A stretch of 64,000 nucleotides of DNA from UBA956 sp964599325 (GTDB lineage Bacteria; Verrucomicrobiota; Verrucomicrobiia; Verrucomicrobiales; Akkermansiaceae). The notes under the pieces were generated by a model. That model worked only from the letters and a program-made list of their open reading frames with translations, was not told where the DNA came from and made no database searches. Positions 34,705 through 43,184 of this stretch are shown one piece after another. Location: assembly GCA_964599325.1 (NCBI GenBank), contig CAZREM010000009.1, positions 1 to 64,000 of the forward strand, given 5' to 3'. Position numbers and translations under genes: made by a program. Every line of letters begins with the position of its first letter. Position 1 is the stretch's first letter.

Positions 34705-36324
34705 ATGATCGAAAACATCCGTAAATATCCCGCCGTTATTCTCTGTGCTCTCATAGCGGTCATTATTGGCTTTGTGTTCATGGATACACAAAACATGCTG
34801 CGAAATGGTGGTCAAACCTACATCAAGGTGGGTTCAACTTCATACTACAAACACGAATTCGAAAAAATCGGTCCGTTGTCGCGTCGCTTGTGCAGTCAGT
34901 TGACCACCTATCAGTCGATGACCATGTATGAGTTCATGATGTCCATGGTTGATCGCAAGGCGGAATCGGCAGACGCGGCTGAAAAAAGCTTTTTCACCAA
35001 TCGCGTGTTATTGCAAAAAGCCGCTTTAGAAATGGGAATTGAGCCGGGAGAGGCGGAAATTGATCAGTTCATCAAAGAGCGTTCGGTGTTTACCGACCCG
35101 CAGACAAAAGCTTTCAACCCCCAAGAATACAAAAACTTTCTTGATCAAACATTGGGTAAATCTGGCATGACAGAGCGAGACCTGCGCCAATTGGTGCGCG
35201 ATGTGATTGCTTATGAAAAAATCGCAGATTTGTTGGCGAGTGGTCTGGATGTGCCAGCCGATTTTCTCAAATCTTCACAGCAAGCACGGAATCAGAAAAT
35301 CAGTGCCAGCTATGTCACCTTAGCATTGAGCGATTTTGACAAATCCATCAGCCCGACGGAGGAAGAGATCAAAGCCTATTGGGATGAGCATAAGGACGCA
35401 TTCACGACAGAAAACCGACGCAAGTTTTCCTATCTGATCGCCGCTCCAAGCTATCCTGCAGGAGCCGAGAAAAAGCCCGAGCCACCCAAAGCTGCCAAAG
35501 AAGGTGAGGCTCCACCTGCGCCATCCGAGGCTGACCAAAAAATCAACGAAGAACGTCGTAAGGCCGAACTCAAAGTGGCGGCGTCGATGGATGATTTCAT
35601 GCTACGCTTGGAAGAAAGCAAGGGCAAGGAGTTCGAGCAGGCTGCCAAGGAAATGGGGTGGAGCCTGAGCCAGAGTGACTTTTTCACGGCCACGACACTG
35701 CCCAAGGATCTAGCTGCTCTGAAACCTCGCAAAACCACAAAAACGGTGGCGAATCTGCTGTTTGAGCTGAAATCAACGGAAGATCCCCTGTCATACTATA
35801 CCGCTAGTTTTCCTGTGGATGACGCTAATTGGTTGATTGCACGACTGGATGGTGAAGAAGCTGTGCGGACCAAAACCTATGAGGAAGCCAAGGAACTAGC
35901 TAAAATCCAACTCATCAAGGATCGAGCCAAGCAAGCCATGAATCAGGCCGCTGATGACTTGAAAGTCAAGATTCAGGAAGCACTGAAAGCCAACAAATCC
36001 ATCGCAGACATCACGACCGAACTCAAAGTCAATTTCAAAAACATTGGGCCGATTGGGATGCAAGATCAGCCGACCATGGGGGTTGATCAAACATCATTGT
36101 TCCAAGCAGCCCAATACGTCAAGCCAGGTGAGTTGACCGATGTGATCAAGAAGGATGCTGTTTGCTACGTTGTATTGGTGAACAAGCGCGAAGTGGTGAA
36201 GGATGAGAAACCAGAGGAAATGCTCAAGCAATTGGCTGAGCAGGCGCGCTCGGGCTTCAAATTCCAAGCCTTTCAAGCCTGGATGAGCGAGCAAAACAGC
36301 ATCGCCAACAATCGCGGCAAGTGA
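34705..36324 (+). CDS. PpiD/SurA N-terminal-like periplasmic folding factor
   Basis: A 539-residue membrane-anchored protein. MIENIRKYPAVILCALIAVI gives a cytoplasmic tip and one membrane helix as in PpiD, then a helical SurA-N type chaperone domain (about 35-210), a charged Lys/Glu/Pro-rich linker (about 250-290) and a C-terminal helical part. A parvulin active site is not evident; the central region has no GGDLGW motif. It probably assists folding of exported proteins at the inner membrane. The frame is open upstream to a TTG at 34684, but the ATG at 34705 fits the membrane anchor. Its stop overlaps the start of the next gene (TGATG). Confidence 0.78.
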   Translation: MIENIRKYPAVILCALIAVIIGFVFMDTQNMLRNGGQTYIKVGSTSYYKHEFEKIGPLSRRLCSQLTTYQSMTMYEFMMSMVDRKAESADAAEKSFFTNRVLLQKAALEMGIEPGEAEIDQFIKERSVFTDPQTKAFNPQEYKNFLDQTLGKSGMTERDLRQLVRDVIAYEKIADLLASGLDVPADFLKSSQQARNQKISASYVTLALSDFDKSISPTEEEIKAYWDEHKDAFTTENRRKFSYLIAAPSYPAGAEKKPEPPKAAKEGEAPPAPSEADQKINEERRKAELKVAASMDDFMLRLEESKGKEFEQAAKEMGWSLSQSDFFTATTLPKDLAALKPRKTTKTVANLLFELKSTEDPLSYYTASFPVDDANWLIARLDGEEAVRTKTYEEAKELAKIQLIKDRAKQAMNQAADDLKVKIQEALKANKSIADITTELKVNFKNIGPIGMQDQPTMGVDQTSLFQAAQYVKPGELTDVIKKDAVCYVVLVNKREVVKDEKPEEMLKQLAEQARSGFKFQAFQAWMSEQNSIANNRGK

Positions 36325-36665
36325 TGTGCGACACAGCAGCGGAATCAGTAGATGAAATCTTTGATCGTGCCAATGGACACATGGCATTAGGTGAATTCGA
36401 GATCGCACTGTCCATTTACCGTCAATGCGTGGCGCAGGATCCGAGTTTCTTTGATGGCTGGCATGCTCTCGGCATGACTTTAATGAAACTCGGGCAACTG
36501 AAAGAAGCGATTGGTTGTGGATTGCAGGCAACCTACCTCAAACCGAATGATCTGTTGGCGTGGACAGCCTTGTCACAAATGTATGTCAAGGATGGTCAAA
36601 TTGCCGAAGCGGAATTGGCCAAGAGCAATGCGCGCATTCTTTCGCTGGGCGGCAAACTTGTCTAG
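36324..36665 (+). CDS. TPR-repeat protein
   Basis: A 113-residue protein made of about three tetratricopeptide repeats: ANGHMALGEFEIALSIYRQC, then FFDGWHALGMTLMKLGQLKE, and LLAWTALSQMYVKDGQIAEA with the usual Gly/Ala and Pro spacing. No signal peptide is present, so it should be a cytosolic binding scaffold. The ATG overlaps the stop of the PpiD-like gene (TGATG), so translation is probably coupled and the two may act together; the partner is unknown. gatB begins about 70 bases downstream. Confidence 0.85.
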   Translation: MCDTAAESVDEIFDRANGHMALGEFEIALSIYRQCVAQDPSFFDGWHALGMTLMKLGQLKEAIGCGLQATYLKPNDLLAWTALSQMYVKDGQIAEAELAKSNARILSLGGKLV

Positions 36666-36735
36666 GCTTTACAATGGATGACTCAATCGGCATCATTTGC
36701 ACCGCATCTCTCATTTCGTTAACCTCACTGATTTC

Positions 36736-38193
36736 ATGTTTCTGGTCACCATCGGTCTCGAAGTTCATTGCCAAGTAAAAACGGCCACGAAAATGTTTTG
36801 TGGTTGCAGCACATCCTTTGGCGACGAACCAAACACACACACATGCCCCACATGCTTGGGACTGCCTGGAGCGCTTCCCGTGCTCAACCAGCACGCGATC
36901 GAGAAAACGATTCTCGCGGGCATGTTATTGAATTGCCGCACCCCCGAAATCAGCAAGTGGGATCGAAAGAATTACTTTTACCCCGACATGCCCAAGAACT
37001 ACCAAACCACGCAGATGGATCTGCCTCTCTGCATTGGTGGTCGCGTGCCGCTCTATGATCACTGCTATCCCACTGACGTTCAGAAAAACATCATGCGTCC
37101 CGGCCTGAACATTGCTCTAAACCGCATCCACCTGGAGGAGGACGTGGCGAAATCCAGCCACATGGGAGCGAGTTCGCTCATTGATTTTAACCGAGCAGGC
37201 ACGCCGCTCATGGAAATCGTTTCAGAGCCTGAACTAACCTCAGCCGAAGAAGCTTTCGCCTTTTTGCGCTCGCTTCAAATGATTTTACAACAAGGTGGCA
37301 TTTCGGATGCTGACATGGAAAAAGGTCAACTGCGCTGCGATGTCAACATTTCCCTGCGACGCCACGCCAGTGATCCCTTGGGCGAAAAAGTGGAGCTGAA
37401 AAATCTCAACTCCACCTCCGCCGTGCGACGGGCAATTTTGTTTGAAATCGAACGCCAGAGCGAGGAGTTGTCGGCTGGCGTCCCTCAAATTCAATCTACT
37501 CGCCGCTGGGACGATGATCGCGGTGAAACCCAGTTGATGCGCACCAAGGAAAATGCGCACGATTACCGTTATTTCCCCTGCCCCGATCTGTTGCCCTTGC
37601 CAACGCGAGATTTGGTCGAGGCAATGCGCCAGATGGTGCCCGAGCTTCCTCATGATCGCGCTAAACGCTACGAAAATGACTTCGCCTTGACGCGATACGA
37701 TGCCAGTGTTTTATCGTCCGATCTGAAACTAGCTGTCTATTTTGAGCAAGCGCTCGATCCCCGCATTCCCGCGAAAAAGACCGCCAATTTCTTGATCAAC
37801 GTGGCCTTGGGCGCCATTCATGAACGCGGGGATACCATTGACACTTGTCCCCTGCCCGCCAGCCATCTTGCCAATCTTTTGTTGCTAACGGAAGACGGCA
37901 CGTTGGCCTCGAATCAAGCGCGCGAGGTCTTCGTTGTGATGCTCGAACATCCCGATCGGACGCCACAAGAGATTGCGGCAAGTTTGGGCTTTAAGGCAAC
38001 TGACACCGAAGCACTGACAAAAATCTGTGAGCAAGTTGTGGCTCAATTTCCTGATAAAGTGGCAGAAATTCTCGGCGGAAATGACAAAATACTTAATTTC
38101 TTAACGGGTCAAGTCATGAAAAACTGCCCCGAGAAGCCGAATCCGAAGCTCGTGACAGATGCGTTGCGCCGTTTGATTCAGATTGGCAGTTGA
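36736..38193 (+). CDS. gatB: Aspartyl/glutamyl-tRNA(Asn/Gln) amidotransferase subunit B
   Basis: A 485-residue subunit of GatCAB, which converts Glu-tRNA(Gln) (and Asp-tRNA(Asn)) to the amidated form. VTIGLEVHCQ at the N-terminus, the zinc-type cysteines in FCGC and CPTCLGLPGALP, KNYFYPDMPKNYQ and IDFNRAGTPLMEIVSEPE are all standard, and the C-terminal YqeY-like helical tail is complete. The ATG at 36736 starts directly at the conserved domain; an upstream TTG at 36697 is not needed. gatA and gatC are not nearby, which is common since the subunits are often scattered. Confidence 0.95.
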   Translation: MFLVTIGLEVHCQVKTATKMFCGCSTSFGDEPNTHTCPTCLGLPGALPVLNQHAIEKTILAGMLLNCRTPEISKWDRKNYFYPDMPKNYQTTQMDLPLCIGGRVPLYDHCYPTDVQKNIMRPGLNIALNRIHLEEDVAKSSHMGASSLIDFNRAGTPLMEIVSEPELTSAEEAFAFLRSLQMILQQGGISDADMEKGQLRCDVNISLRRHASDPLGEKVELKNLNSTSAVRRAILFEIERQSEELSAGVPQIQSTRRWDDDRGETQLMRTKENAHDYRYFPCPDLLPLPTRDLVEAMRQMVPELPHDRAKRYENDFALTRYDASVLSSDLKLAVYFEQALDPRIPAKKTANFLINVALGAIHERGDTIDTCPLPASHLANLLLLTEDGTLASNQAREVFVVMLEHPDRTPQEIAASLGFKATDTEALTKICEQVVAQFPDKVAEILGGNDKILNFLTGQVMKNCPEKPNPKLVTDALRRLIQIGS

Positions 38194-38433
38194 ACGTTCA
38201 CCTGCCTCTGCCGCTGTGCATGACGCACGCGCAGCGACATGACTGGAGCACAAGAGCGCCGCGCACGACATGCGAAAACCATAGCACGAGCGAATCGACG
38301 GCGGCGTGTTAAGTTCGAAGTCATCCATCGGGCCATCCATCGGCTCAGGTGTGATGACACTTGGGTGACGCATTTTAAATCAAATATTTCGGCAAATGCG
38401 CGCCTGACTGGCAACATGTTTATTGTAGCCAGC

Positions 38434-38961
38434 ATGCAACAGCCGATCCAACCACAGCAACACGAGCATTTTCTCCGCCTTTACGCCGAGAACGAGGTGG
38501 CGTTGCACACATTTGTTCGCACACTGGTGCCAACGCGTCAGGAGGCGTCTGATGTCATGCAAGATGTCATTGTCGCCTTGTGGCAGGGCTACATCACGGC
38601 CGTGGAATTTCGCCCGTGGGCCTTCGGAGTGGCACGAAATGTGGTGCGCATGCATCTGCGTCGTCGCATGCGCGATCGTCATGTGTTCGATGACGAACTA
38701 GTGAATCGCCTTGCGGACAAAGCCCTTCAACAAGAGCAACAACATGCCGACGAACGCGAGGCGCTGGAGCATTGCCTGAAAAAACTACCCCGTTCGCAAA
38801 AAGAATTGGTGCTCCTTGCCTACACCAAAGGCACACGCATGGACGATCTCGCCAATCGGCGCGGCCAAACACCCATGTCGTTATACAAGCAGCTTCATCG
38901 CATCCGCCAAGCACTGCAACAGTGCGTGACACTCAATCTAGCAAAGGAAGAACCCACATGA
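38434..38961 (+). CDS. ECF RNA polymerase sigma factor (Rhodopirellula/Verrucomicrobium family)
   Basis: A 175-residue sigma-70 family factor with only regions 2 and 4. Region 2 (about 10-80) has HTFVRTLVPTRQEASDVMQD and a WAFGVARN-type 2.3/2.4 segment; region 4 (about 110-165) has the CLKKLPRSQKELVLLAYTKG and LYKQLHRIRQAL helix-turn-helix. This is the TIGR02989-like group common in PVC bacteria, usually paired with a membrane anti-sigma factor, as here: the next gene begins in its stop codon (ATGA). The ATG at 38434 is the most likely start; 38416 and an open frame to 38239 are alternatives. Target promoters cannot be deduced from this sequence. Confidence 0.85.
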   Translation: MQQPIQPQQHEHFLRLYAENEVALHTFVRTLVPTRQEASDVMQDVIVALWQGYITAVEFRPWAFGVARNVVRMHLRRRMRDRHVFDDELVNRLADKALQQEQQHADEREALEHCLKKLPRSQKELVLLAYTKGTRMDDLANRRGQTPMSLYKQLHRIRQALQQCVTLNLAKEEPT

Positions 38962-39890
38962 ACACAGACTGGCACGATTTGATCCAACGTCACATCGATG
39001 GCATGACCACCGAGGCAGAAGACTCGCAACTCGATTCAGTTCTCAAATGGAATGATGAGGTCACACAGCTGTATCTCCGCTACATGAATCTCGATGTCGC
39101 GCTCGAAGCATACGCCAGCAGCAATGAGGCGAAGACCGAACTACTGGTCGCGCCGTTTGATGCCAGTGAAAAACGACAGAAACGTTGGCTGTCGTGGCGA
39201 CCCGTGGCCGCTGCGGTGGCTGGTTTAGTCATCGGAGCCCTGTCAGCAACAATGGTTTGGGCTGTCAATGCTGGAAAATCATGGCGAGCAACTGAAAGTG
39301 AATTGCCGCTCGTGGATGGCAGTTTCGAGCAGAGCAGCGATCAGCTCCCGCTCAACTTGCCTCGCAAATTTGGAACTTGGGCAGGTGATCCAGTTGAACT
39401 GGTGACATCGTCCCATGGCATCACCCCCCGATCAGGCAAGCGCATGGTGCGTTTCCTCTCTTGCGCGAAGGATGAAATGGAACAGGTGCATCATTACGCA
39501 TCCGATTTGTGGCAAGTGATTCCATTGACTGGCTCTGGTGAACGACTTGTGCGAATCACAGCATGGTTCAATGCACTCAAACCAGCAACTTTCATGTTAG
39601 GCGCTGTGGCCGGTGCTGGTGACCCTGAGTCGTCGCACACGTTATGGAATGCCAGGATGAAAGATGATCCCAACGTGCTAGCGGCAGGCAAAAAAACACT
39701 GCGAGTCAACGCAGAAAACTCGGACTGGCACATGGGCGAGCTGGTGCTGCAAGTGCCAGACTCCGCGCGGATTCTCGTCGTCGATGTCGCCTCACTAAGA
39801 ATGCCAGGGGAGAATCCAGAAGACGGTTTTCCCGGGCAATTCGTCGACGATATCAGCCTGACAATCTCGAATGTGCCGTCTTTTCAGTGA
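38958..39890 (+). CDS. Transmembrane anti-sigma factor with carbohydrate-binding-like outer domain
   Basis: A 310-residue protein. Residues 1-65 are a small acidic helical domain (HDLIQRHIDGMTTEAEDSQ onward) of the kind that holds PVC-type ECF sigma factors. Residues 80-104 are a membrane helix (WRPVAAAVAGLVIGALSATM). The remaining 200 residues, outside the membrane, form a beta-rich domain: LPLVDGSFEQ, FGTWAGDPVELV, GKRMVRF, WQVIPL and FVDDISLTI resemble a CBM4/9- or galactose-binding-type sandwich. The ATG overlaps the sigma stop (ATGA), so sigma and anti-sigma are made in balance. The likely role is to hold the sigma factor and release it when the outer domain senses a ligand. The sandwich assignment is inference. 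Confidence 0.78.
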   Translation: MNTDWHDLIQRHIDGMTTEAEDSQLDSVLKWNDEVTQLYLRYMNLDVALEAYASSNEAKTELLVAPFDASEKRQKRWLSWRPVAAAVAGLVIGALSATMVWAVNAGKSWRATESELPLVDGSFEQSSDQLPLNLPRKFGTWAGDPVELVTSSHGITPRSGKRMVRFLSCAKDEMEQVHHYASDLWQVIPLTGSGERLVRITAWFNALKPATFMLGAVAGAGDPESSHTLWNARMKDDPNVLAAGKKTLRVNAENSDWHMGELVLQVPDSARILVVDVASLRMPGENPEDGFPGQFVDDISLTISNVPSFQ

Positions 39891-39978
39891 AAAGACGCGT
39901 GTTTGATGCCTCTCTGCGATGCAATCTGCAAACGCTCAGGAAAATTTCCTAACAAAAAAACAACAAAAACCCCAAAAC

Positions 39979-42900
39979 ATGAAAAAAAGCAATCAATCGT
40001 TCGCTAAAATCAATGCTTTCGCCGTCGTGGCCATGGCATTATCTTCGCAGGTTAAAGCCGATTCGGCCCGATGGATCGGCAGCTCCAACTCCACATGGGC
40101 TACTTCCACCAACTGGACTTCAGACCCCAATCCTGTTCCAGGAACGGGAAACACCGCGACATTCGATGATGTTGGTGGCACAATTGACACCATTGACCTT
40201 GGTGCTGGCGTGAGCATTGGTTCCATCGTTTTCGACACAGCCAACGTTGCGGCATACACGATCGGCTCAGGTGCAGTGGGAACGCAAACATTGACTCTCG
40301 ATCCTGGTGGTTCCATCATCGCCAATAATAGCATCAACAACAACCAAGTCTTCAATGCCAATCTTGTGCTTGGAGCCGACGCCACCGCGCAATCTTACTC
40401 ACTGACCAACAGTGATAGCAACAATAGCGTAACATTCGCTGGCACAATAACCGGAGGATCTGGCGGAACAGCAGGACCTAAAAGCATCAATATCAACTCA
40501 GCATCAACGGGCGGAATTGTCCTTTCAGGCTTAATCTCCAACGGAGGCGCTTCCTCTCTCACCATCGTCAAAAGTGGCGCGGGCGTCCTTAACATCAGCA
40601 CGGCCGCTCACACCTTCAGCGGCGGTGTCACGGTGGAGGCGGGAACTCTAACCATTAGCGGCACAGGTTCTCTGAACAACTCCACCGTTTTTCTCGGTGC
40701 TTCTGGGAATACCGGAGCCAATGTCCGGATCGGAGTGGTCAACAGCACAACCAACCCTTCCTCTCCGCTGACCGTCGTCGCACAGACATCCGGAGCCGCC
40801 ACCACGCGCATCCTTGGAACTAACAGCAGCACGAGCGGCCAGTGGAGCGGGGCGATCACCATGAACGGCGACCTGACCGTCTCTACCGCAACCGCTGGGG
40901 GGTTCACCCTGAACTCGGGGGCAACCGTTAATCTCAACTCCAACACCCTCACGTTAGCTAATTCTTCAACAACTTCTGCCATCAATGTCGTTGCGAAAGG
41001 AAAAATCAGTGGCTCCGGCAATGTGGTGGTAAACAACACGAGCACCGGCAACCCGACCGTGGGGCTCGTCATCATCGAAGGCACGGACCACGACTACACC
41101 GGCTCCACCACGATCAGTGCGGGCACGCTCCAAATCGGAAACAACGGAGCTGTCGGTTCGATCGCCAGCACCAGCAGCATCATCAACAGCGGCACGCTCG
41201 ACTACAAGCGGACCGGAACTCTCAACCAAGGCGGCCCGATCAGCGGCACGGGTGCCGTGCGCATTGTCGGATCGGGCACCGTCACTTTTGACAAAGCCAA
41301 CACCTACAGCGGAACGACCACGATCGGCAACAGCGGTAAAATCACCGTCGCCACCGGTGGCAGCATCGCCCCAACTACGGGCAATTCCCTCACTCTCGGG
41401 AACGGCGGCTCCGGCACACTTCAATACGACAGCGCGTCAACCAGCAAGTTCGGAGGCATCGTCGTGGGTAACGGGACCACCAACACCGGAACATTGAACC
41501 AGACGGCTGGCACGATAAACGGCTCGAGCATGACGCTCAACTCGGCCTTTTCCGGGACTGGAATCGGAACGGTAAACCTGAGCGGTGGCAATCTCAACCT
41601 GACGGGGAACATCAGTGGTTCCAGCCAGGTATCGGGTGACGCAATCTACAGCGCCATCAACATCAGCGGCACTGCGGCGCTTTCCGCCAACACATTTTTT
41701 CTCACGGGTGCCCCAAGCGCCACACGAAATGCGGCGTGCCGCGTGACCCAGAGCGGAGGCACGGTCACCCTCACCGGTCCGCTCACCCTAGCTCGCACCA
41801 CTGCTTCCAATACCGCCCCGCGCCGCGGAGACTACTACCTCAATGGCGGCACCCTCACCACCTCTGCGGTCGATCAGAACGCAGGGGCGGACACCGTCGG
41901 GACGTTCTATTTCGGCGGCGGAACGCTCAAGCCCGCTGCCTCCAGCACGACCTTCTTCCAGGGAATCACGGCGGCTTATGTTTACGGAAACGCTGTGATC
42001 GATACAGGAGCCAACGACATCACGATTGCCCAGCCCCTGCTATACACAGCCAACACAGGAGTCGTCTCTATCGCCGTCACTACCGGTGGCACAGGCTATG
42101 CCGCCAGCTCGCGGCTGCCGATGACCTTCACGCCGCCTGCCTCCGGCCGCACCGCCTCGGGCATCGCCGTGACCAATTCCAGCGGTGTCGTCACTTCCAT
42201 CGTCATCACTGATCCCGGCACCGGTTACACCTCGGAACCCACCTTCACCATCTCAGGCGGCGGGACCGGCGGAACTTATGTGACCACCATGGGGCAGCCC
42301 GCCGGCATCACCACCTCCGGAGGTGGACTCTCGAAATCCGGCTCCGGCAAACTCACGCTCACCGGGGCGAGCACCTATACCGGCGCGACCACCGTGAGTG
42401 CCGGCACGCTCGCTCTTGAAGGCGCAAGCCTGGCGTCCTCCATCACCGTGAACTCCGGCGCGCTCCTCGGCTTCGCTCTTGGATCGCCCGCGACCACGAC
42501 TGGTGCCGTTTCCTTCGTTTCGGGATCGAAGGTGAAAATCACCGGCACCCCAACGTTGTCCAGTTACACGCTCTTGACAGCTTCATCTTTCAATGGAACT
42601 CCGGTAATGAACGTCGCTATTTCCGGATACGAACTCGTGGTTGTCGGAACGGAGCTCAAGCTAAACGCTTCAGCAGGAGGTTACTCCGCATGGCAAACGG
42701 CCAATGGCACCACTCAGACAATGAATCTGGATCACGACAATGATGGCGTGGCCAACGGTGTGGAGTATTTTCTCGGAGGAAATACCAGCACGAGCGGATA
42801 CACCGCTCTGCCCAGCATCCTCGGCAACACAGTCACATGGGTCAGTCATTCCTCCTACAACGGAGCATTTGGCACCGATTTCAAAGTGCAGAGTTCCAGT

Positions 42901-43044
42901 GATTTAAGCACGTGGACCGACGCCACCACAAGCGGCACTCCGGGAGTTCCAGGAACTGTTTATCTCTCGGGACATCAAGTCATTTACTCGCTTCCAGAAG
43001 GATCTAGTAAAATTTTTGTGCGCTTGGTGGTTAACTCCAACTGA
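39979..43044 (+). CDS. Secreted autotransporter-associated beta-strand repeat protein
   Basis: A 1021-residue exported protein. Residues 1-28 are a signal peptide. From about 30 to 870 runs a beta-helix of autotransporter-associated repeats (PF12951/TIGR02601-like): it opens with WIGSSNSTWATSTNW, and repeats such as LTKSGSGKLTLTGASTYTG-type units (here GGLSKSGSGKLTLTGA, STYTGATTVSAGTLAL) recur. Near residue 915 comes DHDNDGVANGVEYFLGGN, then about 100 beta-rich residues to the end. No beta-barrel translocator is present, so it is not a classical autotransporter. It follows the anti-sigma gene by about 90 bases. The probable role is a surface adhesin or glycan-binding stalk; no catalytic domain is visible. 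The ATG at 39979 precedes the signal peptide. Confidence 0.83.
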   Translation: MKKSNQSFAKINAFAVVAMALSSQVKADSARWIGSSNSTWATSTNWTSDPNPVPGTGNTATFDDVGGTIDTIDLGAGVSIGSIVFDTANVAAYTIGSGAVGTQTLTLDPGGSIIANNSINNNQVFNANLVLGADATAQSYSLTNSDSNNSVTFAGTITGGSGGTAGPKSININSASTGGIVLSGLISNGGASSLTIVKSGAGVLNISTAAHTFSGGVTVEAGTLTISGTGSLNNSTVFLGASGNTGANVRIGVVNSTTNPSSPLTVVAQTSGAATTRILGTNSSTSGQWSGAITMNGDLTVSTATAGGFTLNSGATVNLNSNTLTLANSSTTSAINVVAKGKISGSGNVVVNNTSTGNPTVGLVIIEGTDHDYTGSTTISAGTLQIGNNGAVGSIASTSSIINSGTLDYKRTGTLNQGGPISGTGAVRIVGSGTVTFDKANTYSGTTTIGNSGKITVATGGSIAPTTGNSLTLGNGGSGTLQYDSASTSKFGGIVVGNGTTNTGTLNQTAGTINGSSMTLNSAFSGTGIGTVNLSGGNLNLTGNISGSSQVSGDAIYSAINISGTAALSANTFFLTGAPSATRNAACRVTQSGGTVTLTGPLTLARTTASNTAPRRGDYYLNGGTLTTSAVDQNAGADTVGTFYFGGGTLKPAASSTTFFQGITAAYVYGNAVIDTGANDITIAQPLLYTANTGVVSIAVTTGGTGYAASSRLPMTFTPPASGRTASGIAVTNSSGVVTSIVITDPGTGYTSEPTFTISGGGTGGTYVTTMGQPAGITTSGGGLSKSGSGKLTLTGASTYTGATTVSAGTLALEGASLASSITVNSGALLGFALGSPATTTGAVSFVSGSKVKITGTPTLSSYTLLTASSFNGTPVMNVAISGYELVVVGTELKLNASAGGYSAWQTANGTTQTMNLDHDNDGVANGVEYFLGGNTSTSGYTALPSILGNTVTWVSHSSYNGAFGTDFKVQSSSDLSTWTDATTSGTPGVPGTVYLSGHQVIYSLPEGSSKIFVRLVVNSN

Positions 43045-43059
43045 TCCTTACCCGATTCG

Positions 43060-43083
43060 CCCCGCCTGCATGAGCAGGTGGGG
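43060..43083 (+). terminator. Hairpin between the two giant genes (weak terminator or attenuator)
   Basis: A 10-base stem (CCCCGCCTGC with GCAGGTGGGG, one G-U pair) with a 4-base loop lies 16 bases after the stop of the repeat protein. Only a weak TATT follows, so it may let some transcription through into the lyase gene and set a ratio between the two products. Confidence 0.5.
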
Positions 43084-43184
43084 TATTCAAATGACTCGAA
43101 TTGATTTTTTCTATCGCCCTGTCCATTAACGATAAGGGGCAATCAGTGCACCTAGACCAGTCAACTGACATCCATCAAAAACCC

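Noticed and set aside
40608..41424. Long minus-strand open frames inside the repeat proteins
   Set aside because: They are shadows of Gly/Ser/Thr-rich repeats on the plus strand; the translations are low complexity and resemble nothing, and similar shadows recur at 46281-47869 and 48312-49355.
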